Source of the DNA: a virus
Virus record (IMG/VR): IMGVR_UViG_3300032805_000067
Coordinates: 1-41,426 of that record
Reading direction: 5' to 3' (one strand)
DNA: 41,426 bases
The translations under genes and the position numbers were made by a program. This document shows positions 31,076-38,811 of the stretch, in pieces; the stretch's first letter is position 1, and every line of letters starts with the position of its first letter. The notes under the pieces were generated by a model. It had not been told where the DNA came from. It saw only the letters and a program-made list of their open reading frames with translations, and ran no database searches.

Positions 31076-31430
31076 TGCAGCATCCCTTTGGCTCGACCAG
31101 TCCTTCGACTTCTTCGCATTCGCTCTCCGCGAGCTTCGGATCAGCGATGTATTCGCAGTTTGCACAGTGCGTGTCGCCGCGGCCGTAACCGGCTTCCGCC
31201 TTCGACACCTGGCGCACCTGGCGGAAGCCGGGATCCTCGACAAACGGCGTGCCATGCACGTACAAGCCGCAAACTTCTTCGTCGACGATGCGGCCGATCA
31301 CCTCGACGCATGCACCAGGTCGGCGAATGAACTTCCAGCACCCGCCACACCTGGCGCCTTCTGGCCGACCGATCGATGCCGGCGAGAAGTACAGGACCGC
31401 GGACTTCGCGTCTTTTACTTTTTCTGCCAT
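31053..31430 (-). CDS. Cysteine-rich protein, possible metal cluster
   Basis: A 125-residue protein with about nine cysteines. CGGCWKFI, then CVEVIGRIVDEEVCGLYVHG, then CANCEYI and a terminal GCCNEHEH cluster suggest one or two zinc sites or an iron-sulphur centre; the CGxCxxF...C...VxG...CxLY order recalls high-potential iron-sulphur-like phage proteins. Function is unknown. It belongs to a run of small proteins between portal and terminase. Confidence 0.7.
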   Translation of the reverse strand: MAEKVKDAKSAVLYFSPASIGRPEGARCGGCWKFIRRPGACVEVIGRIVDEEVCGLYVHGTPFVEDPGFRQVRQVSKAEAGYGRGDTHCANCEYIADPKLAESECEEVEGLVEPKGCCNEHEHAD

Positions 31431-31675
31431 GAAGAGCCGCTTCCTAGCCGGCCAGGATAGGGAGTCCGTTCGAGACCTGCCCAGGTTGGAAAAGGCGTTC
31501 GCTGTTCGAAGAAGTAGCTGATCCCGCCGGGATGCATGAAAAATATCAAGTCATCAATTTCCGTCGGCCGAGAAATTCTCGCCGGGAAGCTGTAAACGCG
31601 GAACGGCCAGGTCCGGACGGCGGTCGCTACCGCGACGCCGTCGACCAGGCTCCGGAGAAAGTTTCGACGATCCAT
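31415..31675 (-). CDS. Small protein with twin-arginine (Tat)-like signal
   Basis: An 86-residue protein beginning MDRRNFLRSLVDGVAVATAV. RRNFLR followed by a weakly hydrophobic stretch is the twin-arginine export pattern, although the hydrophobic core is short. The remainder is aromatic and Pro/Gly-rich with no recognised domain. It lies among packaging and portal genes, where export is unexpected. It may instead be a virion protein in which the motif is fortuitous. Confidence 0.65.
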   Translation of the reverse strand: MDRRNFLRSLVDGVAVATAVRTWPFRVYSFPARISRPTEIDDLIFFMHPGGISYFFEQRTPFPTWAGLERTPYPGRLGSGSSWQKK

Positions 31676-32149
31676 CTAGGCCATAAAGCCGACGTGCTCG
31701 CCGGCGTCTCCGCCTTCTTCTTCGAGACCGTGCTTTTCGCCAGCGACTTCGGCATCGTCCCGCGACATATCGTTGAGATGATCGGCGTCGTCCATGGCGT
31801 GCGCGCCGTGCTCGTGCGCTTCTTCGATCGTGGCGTGATGCACGGGTCCGTGCTTGTGGCCGTCTTCGTGATGCGTGATAGACGAATAGGCGTGATCCGA
31901 TTCGCCTTCGGCGCTTTTCTTGATGATGTGCGTATGCGCTGGACCGTGCTCCATCACGACTTGCTTGATCTCGTCGTGACCGCTTGCTTCGTGTTCGCCG
32001 CCGGATTCTCCGCCGATCGGCTTCGGTGCGCGCTTGTTCATCGAGCCGCGGCCGGAATTCGATCCCTCGCCGTGCCGCGTCGAGTCATAGCGCTCGACCA
32101 TTTGACGGTTGCCGGACATCTTGCCATCTCGAGACGTGAGTCCCTTCAT
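31676..32149 (-). CDS. Histidine-rich protein
   Basis: A 157-residue protein from MKGLTSRDGK (ATG 32149, overlapping the preceding stop as ATGA). The N-terminus is basic; residues 45-150 hold many His, Glu and Asp residues in pairs (HEDGHKHGPVHHATIEEAHEHG), with an acidic tail. This composition suggests metal binding or a charged spacer. No family is recognised. Similar His-rich proteins occur between terminase and portal in environmental phages. Confidence 0.7.
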   Translation of the reverse strand: MKGLTSRDGKMSGNRQMVERYDSTRHGEGSNSGRGSMNKRAPKPIGGESGGEHEASGHDEIKQVVMEHGPAHTHIIKKSAEGESDHAYSSITHHEDGHKHGPVHHATIEEAHEHGAHAMDDADHLNDMSRDDAEVAGEKHGLEEEGGDAGEHVGFMA

Positions 32150-32514
32150 GGTAGGACCTCGCTTTCCTTTTCTTCGACTGGAACTTGCCAAGAGCCGGAC
32201 GCGACGGCTTTTTCCTGCTCTTCAGCGGTCATGGCTGCCCACTTCTTGCGGAGCTCCGAAAACATTGGCCGCATGGATTCGCCAAGCTTGACGGATCCGA
32301 TCGACGGCTTCCGTGGTTCGGTTCGGCGAACGTAATCGCCGCCGGCCGGCGAGCCGGTTTGATTGTTCATAATCGCGAGCTCGAGCCGTTCGCACTTCCC
32401 GCGGTAGAACTCAAGATCTCGCCGCGCGTCATCGAGTCTTTTCCGCTCGAGCTTCAAATCCTGCTCGAGTTGCGCGATGTACTTCGCGGCGAGAACATCG
32501 GGCTTCAGTTTCAT
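32146..32514 (-). CDS. Coiled-coil protein downstream of terminase
   Basis: A 122-residue protein. ATG 32514 is chosen because it overlaps the preceding stop as ATGA; ATG 32523 is the alternative. Residues 10-50 are a strong coiled coil (YIAQLEQDLKLERKRLDDA), followed by a linker and a second helix (FSELRKKWAAMTAEEQEKAVA). No family is recognised. Confidence 0.7.
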   Translation of the reverse strand: MKLKPDVLAAKYIAQLEQDLKLERKRLDDARRDLEFYRGKCERLELAIMNNQTGSPAGGDYVRRTEPRKPSIGSVKLGESMRPMFSELRKKWAAMTAEEQEKAVASGSWQVPVEEKESEVLP

Positions 32515-32618
32515 CGGTGCCATGGTAGCTGTTTGACTTTGACGCCGAGTGCGACAAGGGCGCCGATGACGAATGTCGCCAGGAACAAAGCTCCGACAAT
32601 TTCGAGTACTGTCTTCAC
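32511..32618 (-). CDS. 35-aa single-pass membrane protein
   Basis: A GTG at 32618 with GGAGG seven bases upstream opens a 35-codon frame ending at 32511. The product is almost entirely one hydrophobic helix (IVGALFLATFVIGALVALG) with a basic C-terminal tail. The ribosome binding site and the overlap with the next gene make it likely real. It could be an additional holin-like or virion membrane protein. Confidence 0.65.
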   Translation of the reverse strand: MKTVLEIVGALFLATFVIGALVALGVKVKQLPWHR

Positions 32619-32622
32619 CTGA

Positions 32623-34155
32623 TCACCTCCGCCGGCCGCGGGGAATCTGGAAAGCTATGTCCGCGCTTGCCGGCTTCGAGCTTAGCCGCAAATACTCCAT
32701 GTACTTCGCGGTCGGATCCTTGATCTTCTCGACCGCTCGCTGAAGCCGAACTTCCCGCGGCGTGTTCTTCTCTGTCGCGTAGCTCATCACGCCGTAACGG
32801 AACGATTCGCAAACGTCGAGGAAGAGCTCGTCGCCTTCAGCTTCGGCGTCTTCCGGGACTTTCGTGCTTCGCTGAAGTTTCGGAATCGACTCGATCACGT
32901 CCGGACAGCTATCGAGCACGGCGACGTCTTCGGTATCGATCAGAGTGTAGCAGAGCCGCCAACCATCCACGCGCCGGTTGTTTGCTCGAGCCGGCCGCGG
33001 TAGATCGTACTGAACGAAGACGTCTCCCATCTTGTCGGCGATCGAATGATGCTGATCGACCTTCGAGAAGCGGTCCGGCGAGAGGTAAATATACGAGATC
33101 TTGTCGAACTTGTCGCCGGTGTGATTCGCCGCGACGATCTTCTCGGCGAGGAGCTCTTCGTTCGTCTGCCTGGCAATCAGTTGACGGTAGCAGAGCAGGA
33201 TCGTGCGCTCTTTGTCCGGATCGTATTCCGTTTTGATCCGGACTCGAGACCACCAGAGAACCACGGTCGCATGCTGGAAGCCCCAATCGATCGAGATCCA
33301 GCGATCTTGCCAGTCCTCGAAGACGACATCCGAGAGCTTCTTGACGTGCCGGCCTTCGTACTTGCTCGTGCGCGGGTTCCAGATTGCGTCGAAATTCTGG
33401 AAGAACGTGCCGGCGAGAATGTCCCACGAGCCCGGAATCCATGCGGCGCGAAGCACCGGATCGACGATGCCATTCAGCGCGGCGACATAGTTGCAATCGT
33501 TCGCATAGACGAAGTTATCTTCGTACGTCGAGTGGAAGGACTCGTAGTCCTTCGGATCGTAATTCAACGCGAGCTCGCCGACGGGCTTCTTCGTGATCCA
33601 CAGCGCTTTCACCCATCCGGAGCCGATGCCGTTCGGATTCGTGACGCCGGCCATGCGCGGTTTCACTTTGTACTCGACGCCGTCGAGCCAGTACGTTTTG
33701 ATCGGGCAGCGATTCGAGCCCTTCAGGAAGTCCCATTGCCGATAGGTGAACTGTGTGAGCTCTTCCCATCCGATAAACAGGTACTCGCCGCCCTGATACT
33801 GCATCAAGTCCTTGTCGGTCTTGATGTGTCCGAAGAAGAGCTTGGATCCGTTGTGGAACGTGACGATATGCTTCGAAGCGTTGTACGAACGGTAAAGCTT
33901 CTTCGGAACTTGCTTCGTGAACGCGTCTTCGATTCCGCCTTTTTCCATGGCGGTGAGCGTGCGCCGGAGCAGAAGACAGTTGCAGCCAGCGACGAGAAGA
34001 CATTCCGAGATTGCTTCCCACAAAAGCGCGGTCGTTTTCCCGCCGCCGCGGCCGCCTTCAGAAAGCGGATAGGTAGCGAGTGACGCGTGGAAGGCTTCTT
34101 GCTTCGGCTGTGGTCTGTAGTAATCGCCGATGCAAATGTCGCCGGCTTCGTTCAC
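32623..34155 (-). CDS. terL: Terminase large subunit
   Basis: A 510-residue packaging motor. The ATPase domain carries Walker A GGRGGGKTT (34-42), Walker B EYLFIGWEEL (124-133) and the coupling motif VTNPNG (171-176). The nuclease domain begins at ISIDWGFQHATV with its catalytic Asp at 290 and continues through the DPDKERTILLCYRQLIA region. Length is typical of phage TerL. The GTG start overlaps the small subunit stop as GTGA. It cuts concatemeric DNA and pumps it through the portal. Confidence 0.95.
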   Translation of the reverse strand: MNEAGDICIGDYYRPQPKQEAFHASLATYPLSEGGRGGGKTTALLWEAISECLLVAGCNCLLLRRTLTAMEKGGIEDAFTKQVPKKLYRSYNASKHIVTFHNGSKLFFGHIKTDKDLMQYQGGEYLFIGWEELTQFTYRQWDFLKGSNRCPIKTYWLDGVEYKVKPRMAGVTNPNGIGSGWVKALWITKKPVGELALNYDPKDYESFHSTYEDNFVYANDCNYVAALNGIVDPVLRAAWIPGSWDILAGTFFQNFDAIWNPRTSKYEGRHVKKLSDVVFEDWQDRWISIDWGFQHATVVLWWSRVRIKTEYDPDKERTILLCYRQLIARQTNEELLAEKIVAANHTGDKFDKISYIYLSPDRFSKVDQHHSIADKMGDVFVQYDLPRPARANNRRVDGWRLCYTLIDTEDVAVLDSCPDVIESIPKLQRSTKVPEDAEAEGDELFLDVCESFRYGVMSYATEKNTPREVRLQRAVEKIKDPTAKYMEYLRLSSKPASADIAFQIPRGRRR

Positions 34156-34433
34156 GCGCGCTCGCGGTTTCGAGGTATCGCCGAGATGTCAATGTGAACC
34201 GGCGGAAGCTCTTCCGATCCGGCGACGATTTGAACTGGCTTCCCGAAGAGATAGTGATTCGCAAGTTTGAACGACTCGAAGCGGATCTGCACATCTTCGT
34301 GGGCAAGAAAATATTCCCACTGCGTTTTCAGTTCCGCTTCGGGGAGAACCGAGTTCAACAAGCTTTTAATTGAATCTGTGACTTTGTTCGGCGTGCCTTT
34401 TTTGCGGCCGCCGGTCTTTTTTCCTTTTGCCAT
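34152..34433 (-). CDS. Terminase small subunit (putative)
   Basis: A 93-residue protein. It begins MAKGKKTGGRKKGTPNKVT, a basic start common to phage small terminase and related DNA-binding proteins, continues with two helices (SIKSLLNSVLPEAELK, RFESFKLANHYLFG) and ends in a beta/Pro-rich tail. It lies directly before TerL with a GTGA junction. It would recognise the packaging site and stimulate the motor. The assignment rests on position and basic N-terminus. Confidence 0.7.
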   Translation of the reverse strand: MAKGKKTGGRKKGTPNKVTDSIKSLLNSVLPEAELKTQWEYFLAHEDVQIRFESFKLANHYLFGKPVQIVAGSEELPPVHIDISAIPRNRERA

Positions 34434-34435
34434 CG

Positions 34436-34466
34436 CCTGATCCCTGATACTCGAGTGACCTGATCA
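34436..34466 (-). repeat. ATCAGG motif cluster and hairpin before terS
   Basis: Three ATCAGG units lie in the leader of the small terminase gene (minus strand). The first is in the loop of a GAGTGA/TCACTC hairpin. This is the third place where tandem ATCAGG units precede a late gene. Confidence 0.4.
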
Positions 34467-34471
34467 CTCGT

Positions 34472-34732
34472 TTAATGCTTCGGTCGGATGTCATCCTGAT
34501 CGAGTTTGTTTTCGATCCGTTGCAGCCGATCGCGAATATCGACCTTCATCTCGTCAAACTGCTCCTTCTTCACGGTGTCCTGGTCGAGTTGCCGGAGGTG
34601 ATCTTCGTGTTCCGTCATGCGCGCCGCGAATGTCCCGTACATTGCGCCGGCCAGGATCAGTGTGCTCGCGATGCCAACGAAGATTTGCCACCAGCTTACA
34701 ATGAACCCGGTGATCTTTTTTTCTTCAGGCAT
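34472..34732 (-). CDS. Membrane protein with coiled-coil tail
   Basis: An 86-residue protein. Residues 8-32 are a transmembrane helix (FIVSWWQIFVGIASTLILAG), followed by a charged coiled coil (about 40-80). The form is that of XhlA-type or holin-associated phage membrane proteins. It lies upstream of terminase, away from the lysozyme. Its role in lysis is therefore uncertain. Its ATG shares a base with the previous TGA. Confidence 0.7.
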   Translation of the reverse strand: MPEEKKITGFIVSWWQIFVGIASTLILAGAMYGTFAARMTEHEDHLRQLDQDTVKKEQFDEMKVDIRDRLQRIENKLDQDDIRPKH

Positions 34733-34908
34733 CAGAGATCCCTCACGAATGAACGCGCACCAAGATACGCCACGATCAAAAGATGCGAGATCCGATCGAT
34801 CTCGGGGATCCGCTCTCCTAGCAATTCTGACACAAAGAAAATTGTTGCGACTGTCGCGAGCGCGAAGATCTTCAGCCGGCGCGTTTCCGCGCGACGTTCC
34901 TCTCGCAT
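34732..34908 (-). CDS. 59-aa membrane protein
   Basis: A 59-residue protein from ATG 34908, with GGAGGAG four bases upstream. A basic N-terminus (MREERRAETRRLK) is followed by one clear hydrophobic helix (IFALATVATIFFVSELLG) and a weaker second one (LLIVAYLGA). It may form a small holin or membrane anchor pair with the next gene. Confidence 0.65.
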   Translation of the reverse strand: MREERRAETRRLKIFALATVATIFFVSELLGERIPEIDRISHLLIVAYLGARSFVRDL

Positions 34909-34922
34909 GGATCTCCTCCGCT

Positions 34923-35138
34923 CTACCAGATTGGAACGTCGTTTCGATGCGCGTGAATTCGGTGAATGTTTCCGGGGACCAGGATCACGCCGGCGCTCAT
35001 CGGCGGAAGCCACGTTCCGAGAAACCGCCAAAAGCGGGTGTCGTGTTTCGTCAGGTGCCGGCCGAGGAGCGTCAAGCCGAGATTTGCGGTCGTTCCTAAG
35101 CCAGCCATCGAATAGTTCCAGCCGGCGCCGTACGGCAA
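34923..35138 (-). CDS. Small membrane-type protein with broken N-terminus
   Basis: The frame from TTG 35138 encodes 71 residues with a Gly/Leu-rich helix and a second hydrophobic patch (MSAGVILVPG). Codon bias and sensible residues (for example AEYFWTAKVATDNEPG) continue upstream in the same frame to about 35240, but no start codon exists there. An ATG at 35239 with a good AAAAGGAG site lies one base out of frame. So the gene is either shifted by an indel or starts in an unusual way. It resembles short phage membrane proteins with scattered His/Arg. Confidence 0.55.
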   Translation of the reverse strand: MPYGAGWNYSMAGLGTTANLGLTLLGRHLTKHDTRFWRFLGTWLPPMSAGVILVPGNIHRIHAHRNDVPIW

Positions 35139-35250
35139 TCCGCGCGAATCGTGTGTGTAGCGGCCGGGCTCGTTGTCAGTCGCGACTTTTGCCGTCCAGA
35201 AATATTCGGCCGCGGATCCGGCGATCGAGCGGTCCGCATCGAGTCTCCTT

Positions 35251-37848
35251 TTACTGGACCTGATGCCATGTATAAACAGGACTCAAATTTGTGCCCGGTG
35301 TGCCGGTATAACTGTACGTCGAGCGCAGTTTCACGGTCACGCCGCTCGCGACGGTCAAGCTCGCTACGCTGGTGCCCGTGAGAGTAATGATGGGCTGCTG
35401 TACGCCGGTTTGGTAAGGCGTTGGTGCTTGGAGCGTCAAGGTATTCGATCCGCTCGTGGTCGCGTTTTTAATCGTGCAGGTTTGTCCACCGAGCCAGGTC
35501 GCGTCCCACAAAACCTCGTTCAGGCTTCCACTTGTCGTGTTGGCTTCGGAATATCCGCAATCCACGTCTTGAAGCTGAATAGTGGGCGTGGCAGTGGCGG
35601 CCTTGAAAGCGACCAGTCCGTTTGCCCAAGGATTCCATGCGGTGTAATAAGCAGGCTGAGAAACCGTGACGCTCGTCGCTCCAGCCGTCGATTGAATTCC
35701 ACCGAAAAGCCCGATCGAGCCGGAGTTGTTCTGCAGCGGAAACGATCCAGTCGTTCCCCACCACGTAGCGATTTGGGCGATAGGACTGTAGAGCCATTGT
35801 CCGGTGTACGGAACGACGAAATCTCCCGCAACGGTTGTCGTCGCACTCGTCGTGCTCCCCGAGCCGGTCGTTCCGGCAACGGCGGTCAACGTACTTGCGA
35901 CATCCAAACAGGAAGCCGCAAGCCCCTGCACCTCTATTCCACTCAAATATGCCTGGCTGATCGTCCCGGTAAAGGTTTGCGTAAAGGTTTCTGCGGCGGC
36001 GGTTGCGGAGTTGCAGTTATAGTACGCGCGGAGATACCCATTCGTTCCGTAGTTGAAGGCTGCCGCGACCGCGGTCCATGTCAAGCTCTGCGAATCGCTC
36101 GGAGCGTTTACCGAGCACGAAGCGCAAACGACGTTCATCACCCATATAATCCCGCTCCCCGCCGTCGTGTTGAAGGGCATCTGGCACGTAACCGTGGTGC
36201 CACTTCCGAGAGCGCAGTTCGTATTGTTTACATTCGTGTCGACAAACTGCAACACATGCGGCTGGGCGATCGTGCCGCCTGAGTAGGTATTGAAATTGCC
36301 GGACGCTAAACTGTTACCAAAAAGATAATTGAAGCCGTGGATGAAGTACGGCCCGATAAAGTTCGTGTCGGAAAAATAGTTCAGGTGAATCGCGTCAACG
36401 TTGTAGTACTGCGTATTGCTGTTCGCGCCGTCCGCTCCGAAATGCACGTTTCCCGCGAGATCGATGTACAGATCCGCGAAGGTTGGCGCGATCTGGCGGA
36501 GGATCGGGTTCATCGCGTCTTTAAAGGCATCCGCGGTGGTGCGGGAAATCTCCGTGGAGACCATGCACTTCGCTCCGGCCGCGTGCGCCTGCTTGCAGAA
36601 TTGCGCCATCTCGTTCGCCGTCTGAACGGCGGTGGCGTCTTGGTTTGTGCCGCACCAGAGCGAGACAGCATTGCGCCCAGCGGCGGGATGGATCAGCGGA
36701 AGAATATCCATCGGGAAACGGTAATTAAGAGTGCTGCACGTCGTGGAGTTTTGCGCGACGTTCGCTTGATACACGGGGTTCGTGCCGGAGAAAGCGTGGA
36801 TCGGAAAGTTAATCGCTTGCGAGAGAGAATCGCCCGCATGGATCAAAACGTCGGTCGGGTCGTTCAGCGTCGGCTGCACACAGCAAGCCTGCTGGGGGAT
36901 GTTGTTCGTCCCTCCGAGCGCCATCGTGACGCCTCGCTGGCCTGTCATCCATGAATTCAGAGCTTGCGCGAGTTGCGCTTGCTGCGGTTGCGTGAGCTGG
37001 CCGCTGTAGCCGCCAGCGGCATAGATCCTTCCGGTGAAGCAGCTATAGGGATTCCCTTGCGGGCTGCAGCCGAGCTGGTACACACCGCTCGATTGCGTCG
37101 GCGTGTTGCCGCTGTTCTGCGTGATAATAGAGGAAATGAGTCGCTGGCCGTTCAGATACCAGGCATCCGGCGTCGTGCCCGTGGTAACGCTAAGGACAAA
37201 AGTTCCCTCAAGGCCGCCAGCCATGATGTTGTAAAAATCGGTGCTCTGATTTTCGAGGACACTAGCTGGATGGTAGGCAAGTTGCGAACTCGGGACGTAA
37301 TTAGCGATGTGGCCGGACCCCGCCCCTGGGAGCCAGGCAGCCGCCAATACGAAATCATTTGCCGTGCTCGTCACGGTCCCGCAGAGTAAGCAAAGAAGCT
37401 CATACCCCTGACCGCCTGCTGTGACTCCCGAAGATGAATAGCCAGGAGGCCTCGGAAGAGTGTTGGAGATCACTGTCGGCTGAAAGCTCACAACCCAAAA
37501 AAAGGTTTTCGACGAATTGACCGAGGCCGGATACGAACATCCCTGCAGTGAAGAGCCGACGAGATTGATCCCGCCGCCGTTCGCGACCGGATTCCACGTC
37601 GGGGCCTGGCCGCCAGCGAGAAACGTGCACACGTTGCCGTTGCCGCTGGCATCGCTTCCGGCTGTTCCCGTGCCATCTAGAAATTGATTGAAAAATGTGA
37701 GTGTGGATGTGGAAGGTAGCGCGGGACTGCCGAGGCCGCCGCCGCCGCTGCTACTTGTCCCTGGCCCGTACCCGCCGGCGGGGTTTTGCGCGAACACACT
37801 GAACGCGGCGAGCAAACAAACCGCGGCGAGTGTGAGGATCCGTTTCAT
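35251..37848 (-). CDS. Exported SGNH/GDSL hydrolase virion protein
   Basis: An 865-residue protein from MKRILTLAAV. A signal peptide (residues 1-20, cleavage after Phe-Ala) is followed by a Gly/Ser linker and a LamG/concanavalin-like domain (about 45-300). Residues 330-500 carry the SGNH hydrolase signature: GDSLS with nucleophile Ser341, GTN at 400-402 for the oxyanion Asn, and DAIH at 485-488 supplying Asp485 and His488. The rest is beta-rich fibre-like modules. Such esterases in phage tails deacetylate host polysaccharide. A cleavable signal peptide on a virion enzyme is odd and may mean it is exported instead. Confidence 0.75.
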   Translation of the reverse strand: MKRILTLAAVCLLAAFSVFAQNPAGGYGPGTSSSGGGGLGSPALPSTSTLTFFNQFLDGTGTAGSDASGNGNVCTFLAGGQAPTWNPVANGGGINLVGSSLQGCSYPASVNSSKTFFWVVSFQPTVISNTLPRPPGYSSSGVTAGGQGYELLCLLCGTVTSTANDFVLAAAWLPGAGSGHIANYVPSSQLAYHPASVLENQSTDFYNIMAGGLEGTFVLSVTTGTTPDAWYLNGQRLISSIITQNSGNTPTQSSGVYQLGCSPQGNPYSCFTGRIYAAGGYSGQLTQPQQAQLAQALNSWMTGQRGVTMALGGTNNIPQQACCVQPTLNDPTDVLIHAGDSLSQAINFPIHAFSGTNPVYQANVAQNSTTCSTLNYRFPMDILPLIHPAAGRNAVSLWCGTNQDATAVQTANEMAQFCKQAHAAGAKCMVSTEISRTTADAFKDAMNPILRQIAPTFADLYIDLAGNVHFGADGANSNTQYYNVDAIHLNYFSDTNFIGPYFIHGFNYLFGNSLASGNFNTYSGGTIAQPHVLQFVDTNVNNTNCALGSGTTVTCQMPFNTTAGSGIIWVMNVVCASCSVNAPSDSQSLTWTAVAAAFNYGTNGYLRAYYNCNSATAAAETFTQTFTGTISQAYLSGIEVQGLAASCLDVASTLTAVAGTTGSGSTTSATTTVAGDFVVPYTGQWLYSPIAQIATWWGTTGSFPLQNNSGSIGLFGGIQSTAGATSVTVSQPAYYTAWNPWANGLVAFKAATATPTIQLQDVDCGYSEANTTSGSLNEVLWDATWLGGQTCTIKNATTSGSNTLTLQAPTPYQTGVQQPIITLTGTSVASLTVASGVTVKLRSTYSYTGTPGTNLSPVYTWHQVQ

Positions 37849-37853
37849 GTTTC

Positions 37854-38540
37854 TTATGCTCCGATGGTGATGATCCAGCCGACGGAGTTTCCGTTCGACA
37901 CTAACTTCGCGCGAGCGAATTTCGCTTCGGTCCATGTCGCGTCTAAGTGGAAAGAATTGTTCGTGCCGACAGTCGTGACGTTCCCGCTCGCGATCGTCGT
38001 GTATCGCGCGTCGGCATCCACATCGGCGACTTGGACGTCGACTTCGAAAGCCCCTGGCGCGCCGTTCGCGACGCCGTTCACGTAAAAACCGATTCCGCCT
38101 GATGCGCCGGCGCCTTGCATCGGAAGCGCGAAAGCCTTGCCGGCTTGCGGCGGCGTCGGCGCTTCGTACTGGATCGAGTTCGCCTGTCCGCCGGTAGCGG
38201 TGTCCGCCGGCTGATGCAAGATGACATCGTCGAGCGGAAGAAGCACGACAGTCGTCGCGTTCGTGACCGACTGGATCAGGTAATTCCCGCCGAAGCGAGT
38301 TCCGCCGACAGAAACGATCTTGCCGACCGCGGCGACGGAGATCTGATCGGTGAGCGTACAGATCTCGCCGGCGGCGAAGTTATGGTTTCCGGTTGTGACA
38401 AGTGTGACGATCCCGCTCGCTGCTCGAGTCAGTGAAGAGATGGCCACGCCAGCAAGCGCGCCGAAAGAATATCCGACGATCCCGCCGCGCTCGATTCCGC
38501 GCATCGGATTCGTCGGGCTTTGAACGGCATAGTTCGGCAT
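37854..38540 (-). CDS. Virion structural protein, beta-rich
   Basis: A 228-residue protein. The first 45 residues include GGIVGYSFGALAGVAIS, a mildly hydrophobic segment. The remainder is beta-rich: AAGEICTLTDQISV, VGGTRFGGNYLIQSVTNATTVVLL, and a C-terminal segment with SFHLDATWTEAKFARAKLVSNG. It lies between two fibre-related genes. No family is recognised. Confidence 0.65.
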   Translation of the reverse strand: MPNYAVQSPTNPMRGIERGGIVGYSFGALAGVAISSLTRAASGIVTLVTTGNHNFAAGEICTLTDQISVAAVGKIVSVGGTRFGGNYLIQSVTNATTVVLLPLDDVILHQPADTATGGQANSIQYEAPTPPQAGKAFALPMQGAGASGGIGFYVNGVANGAPGAFEVDVQVADVDADARYTTIASGNVTTVGTNNSFHLDATWTEAKFARAKLVSNGNSVGWIITIGA

Positions 38541-38541
38541 C

Positions 38542-38751
38542 TCAATCCCTTCCCTTCAAGCGAACGAGTACCGCGGTGAAGAGCGACGTAAACGCGTTCG
38601 TCAAAAGCGTTCGGCCGGTTTCCGCGGGATCGTGTTTTGTCATGTGCATGACGAAGGCGATCGTCCCGATCCAGACGAGTAGGCCGATGAGCACGGCCAG
38701 GTGTCCGCCTGGTGAATCGAGGAGATCGAAAAAGTCTTTGAGTTTTTGCAT
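38542..38751 (-). CDS. Small membrane protein
   Basis: A 69-residue protein with a transmembrane helix (HLAVLIGLLVWIGTIAFVMH, about 17-36) and a helical C-terminus (LTNAFTSLFTAVLVRLKG) that may be a second membrane segment. It has no ribosome binding site; its start lies just after a GC-rich hairpin (38760-38807 region). Function unknown; holin-like by size. Confidence 0.65.
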   Translation of the reverse strand: MQKLKDFFDLLDSPGGHLAVLIGLLVWIGTIAFVMHMTKHDPAETGRTLLTNAFTSLFTAVLVRLKGRD

Positions 38752-38759
38752 GTAGGAAG

Positions 38760-38807
38760 AGCGCCGCCGGACGGGTTGTCAGGGGTACGACGGCGCTCCT
38801 GGACGGA
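38760..38807. other. GC-rich hairpin in the short gap before the small membrane gene
   Basis: GAGCGCCG and CGGCGCTC form an eight-base-pair stem around about 24 bases, with the 3' arm on the minus strand ending a few bases before the ATG of the gene at 38751. No T tract follows. It could limit translation or process the message. Confidence 0.4.
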
Positions 38808-38811
38808 AGCT

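Noticed and set aside
33046-34083. A 345-codon plus-strand frame
   Set aside because: It lies opposite the terminase gene, whose motifs are unmistakable, and its own sequence is the Arg/Asp/Val-rich shadow typical of the reverse strand.
34472-34908. Naming these two membrane proteins as holins
   Set aside because: Their topology is compatible, but they are remote from the lysozyme and a better 3TM candidate lies at 8992-9534.
35173-36282. A 369-codon plus-strand frame
   Set aside because: It is antisense to the SGNH hydrolase gene and shows no domain pattern.
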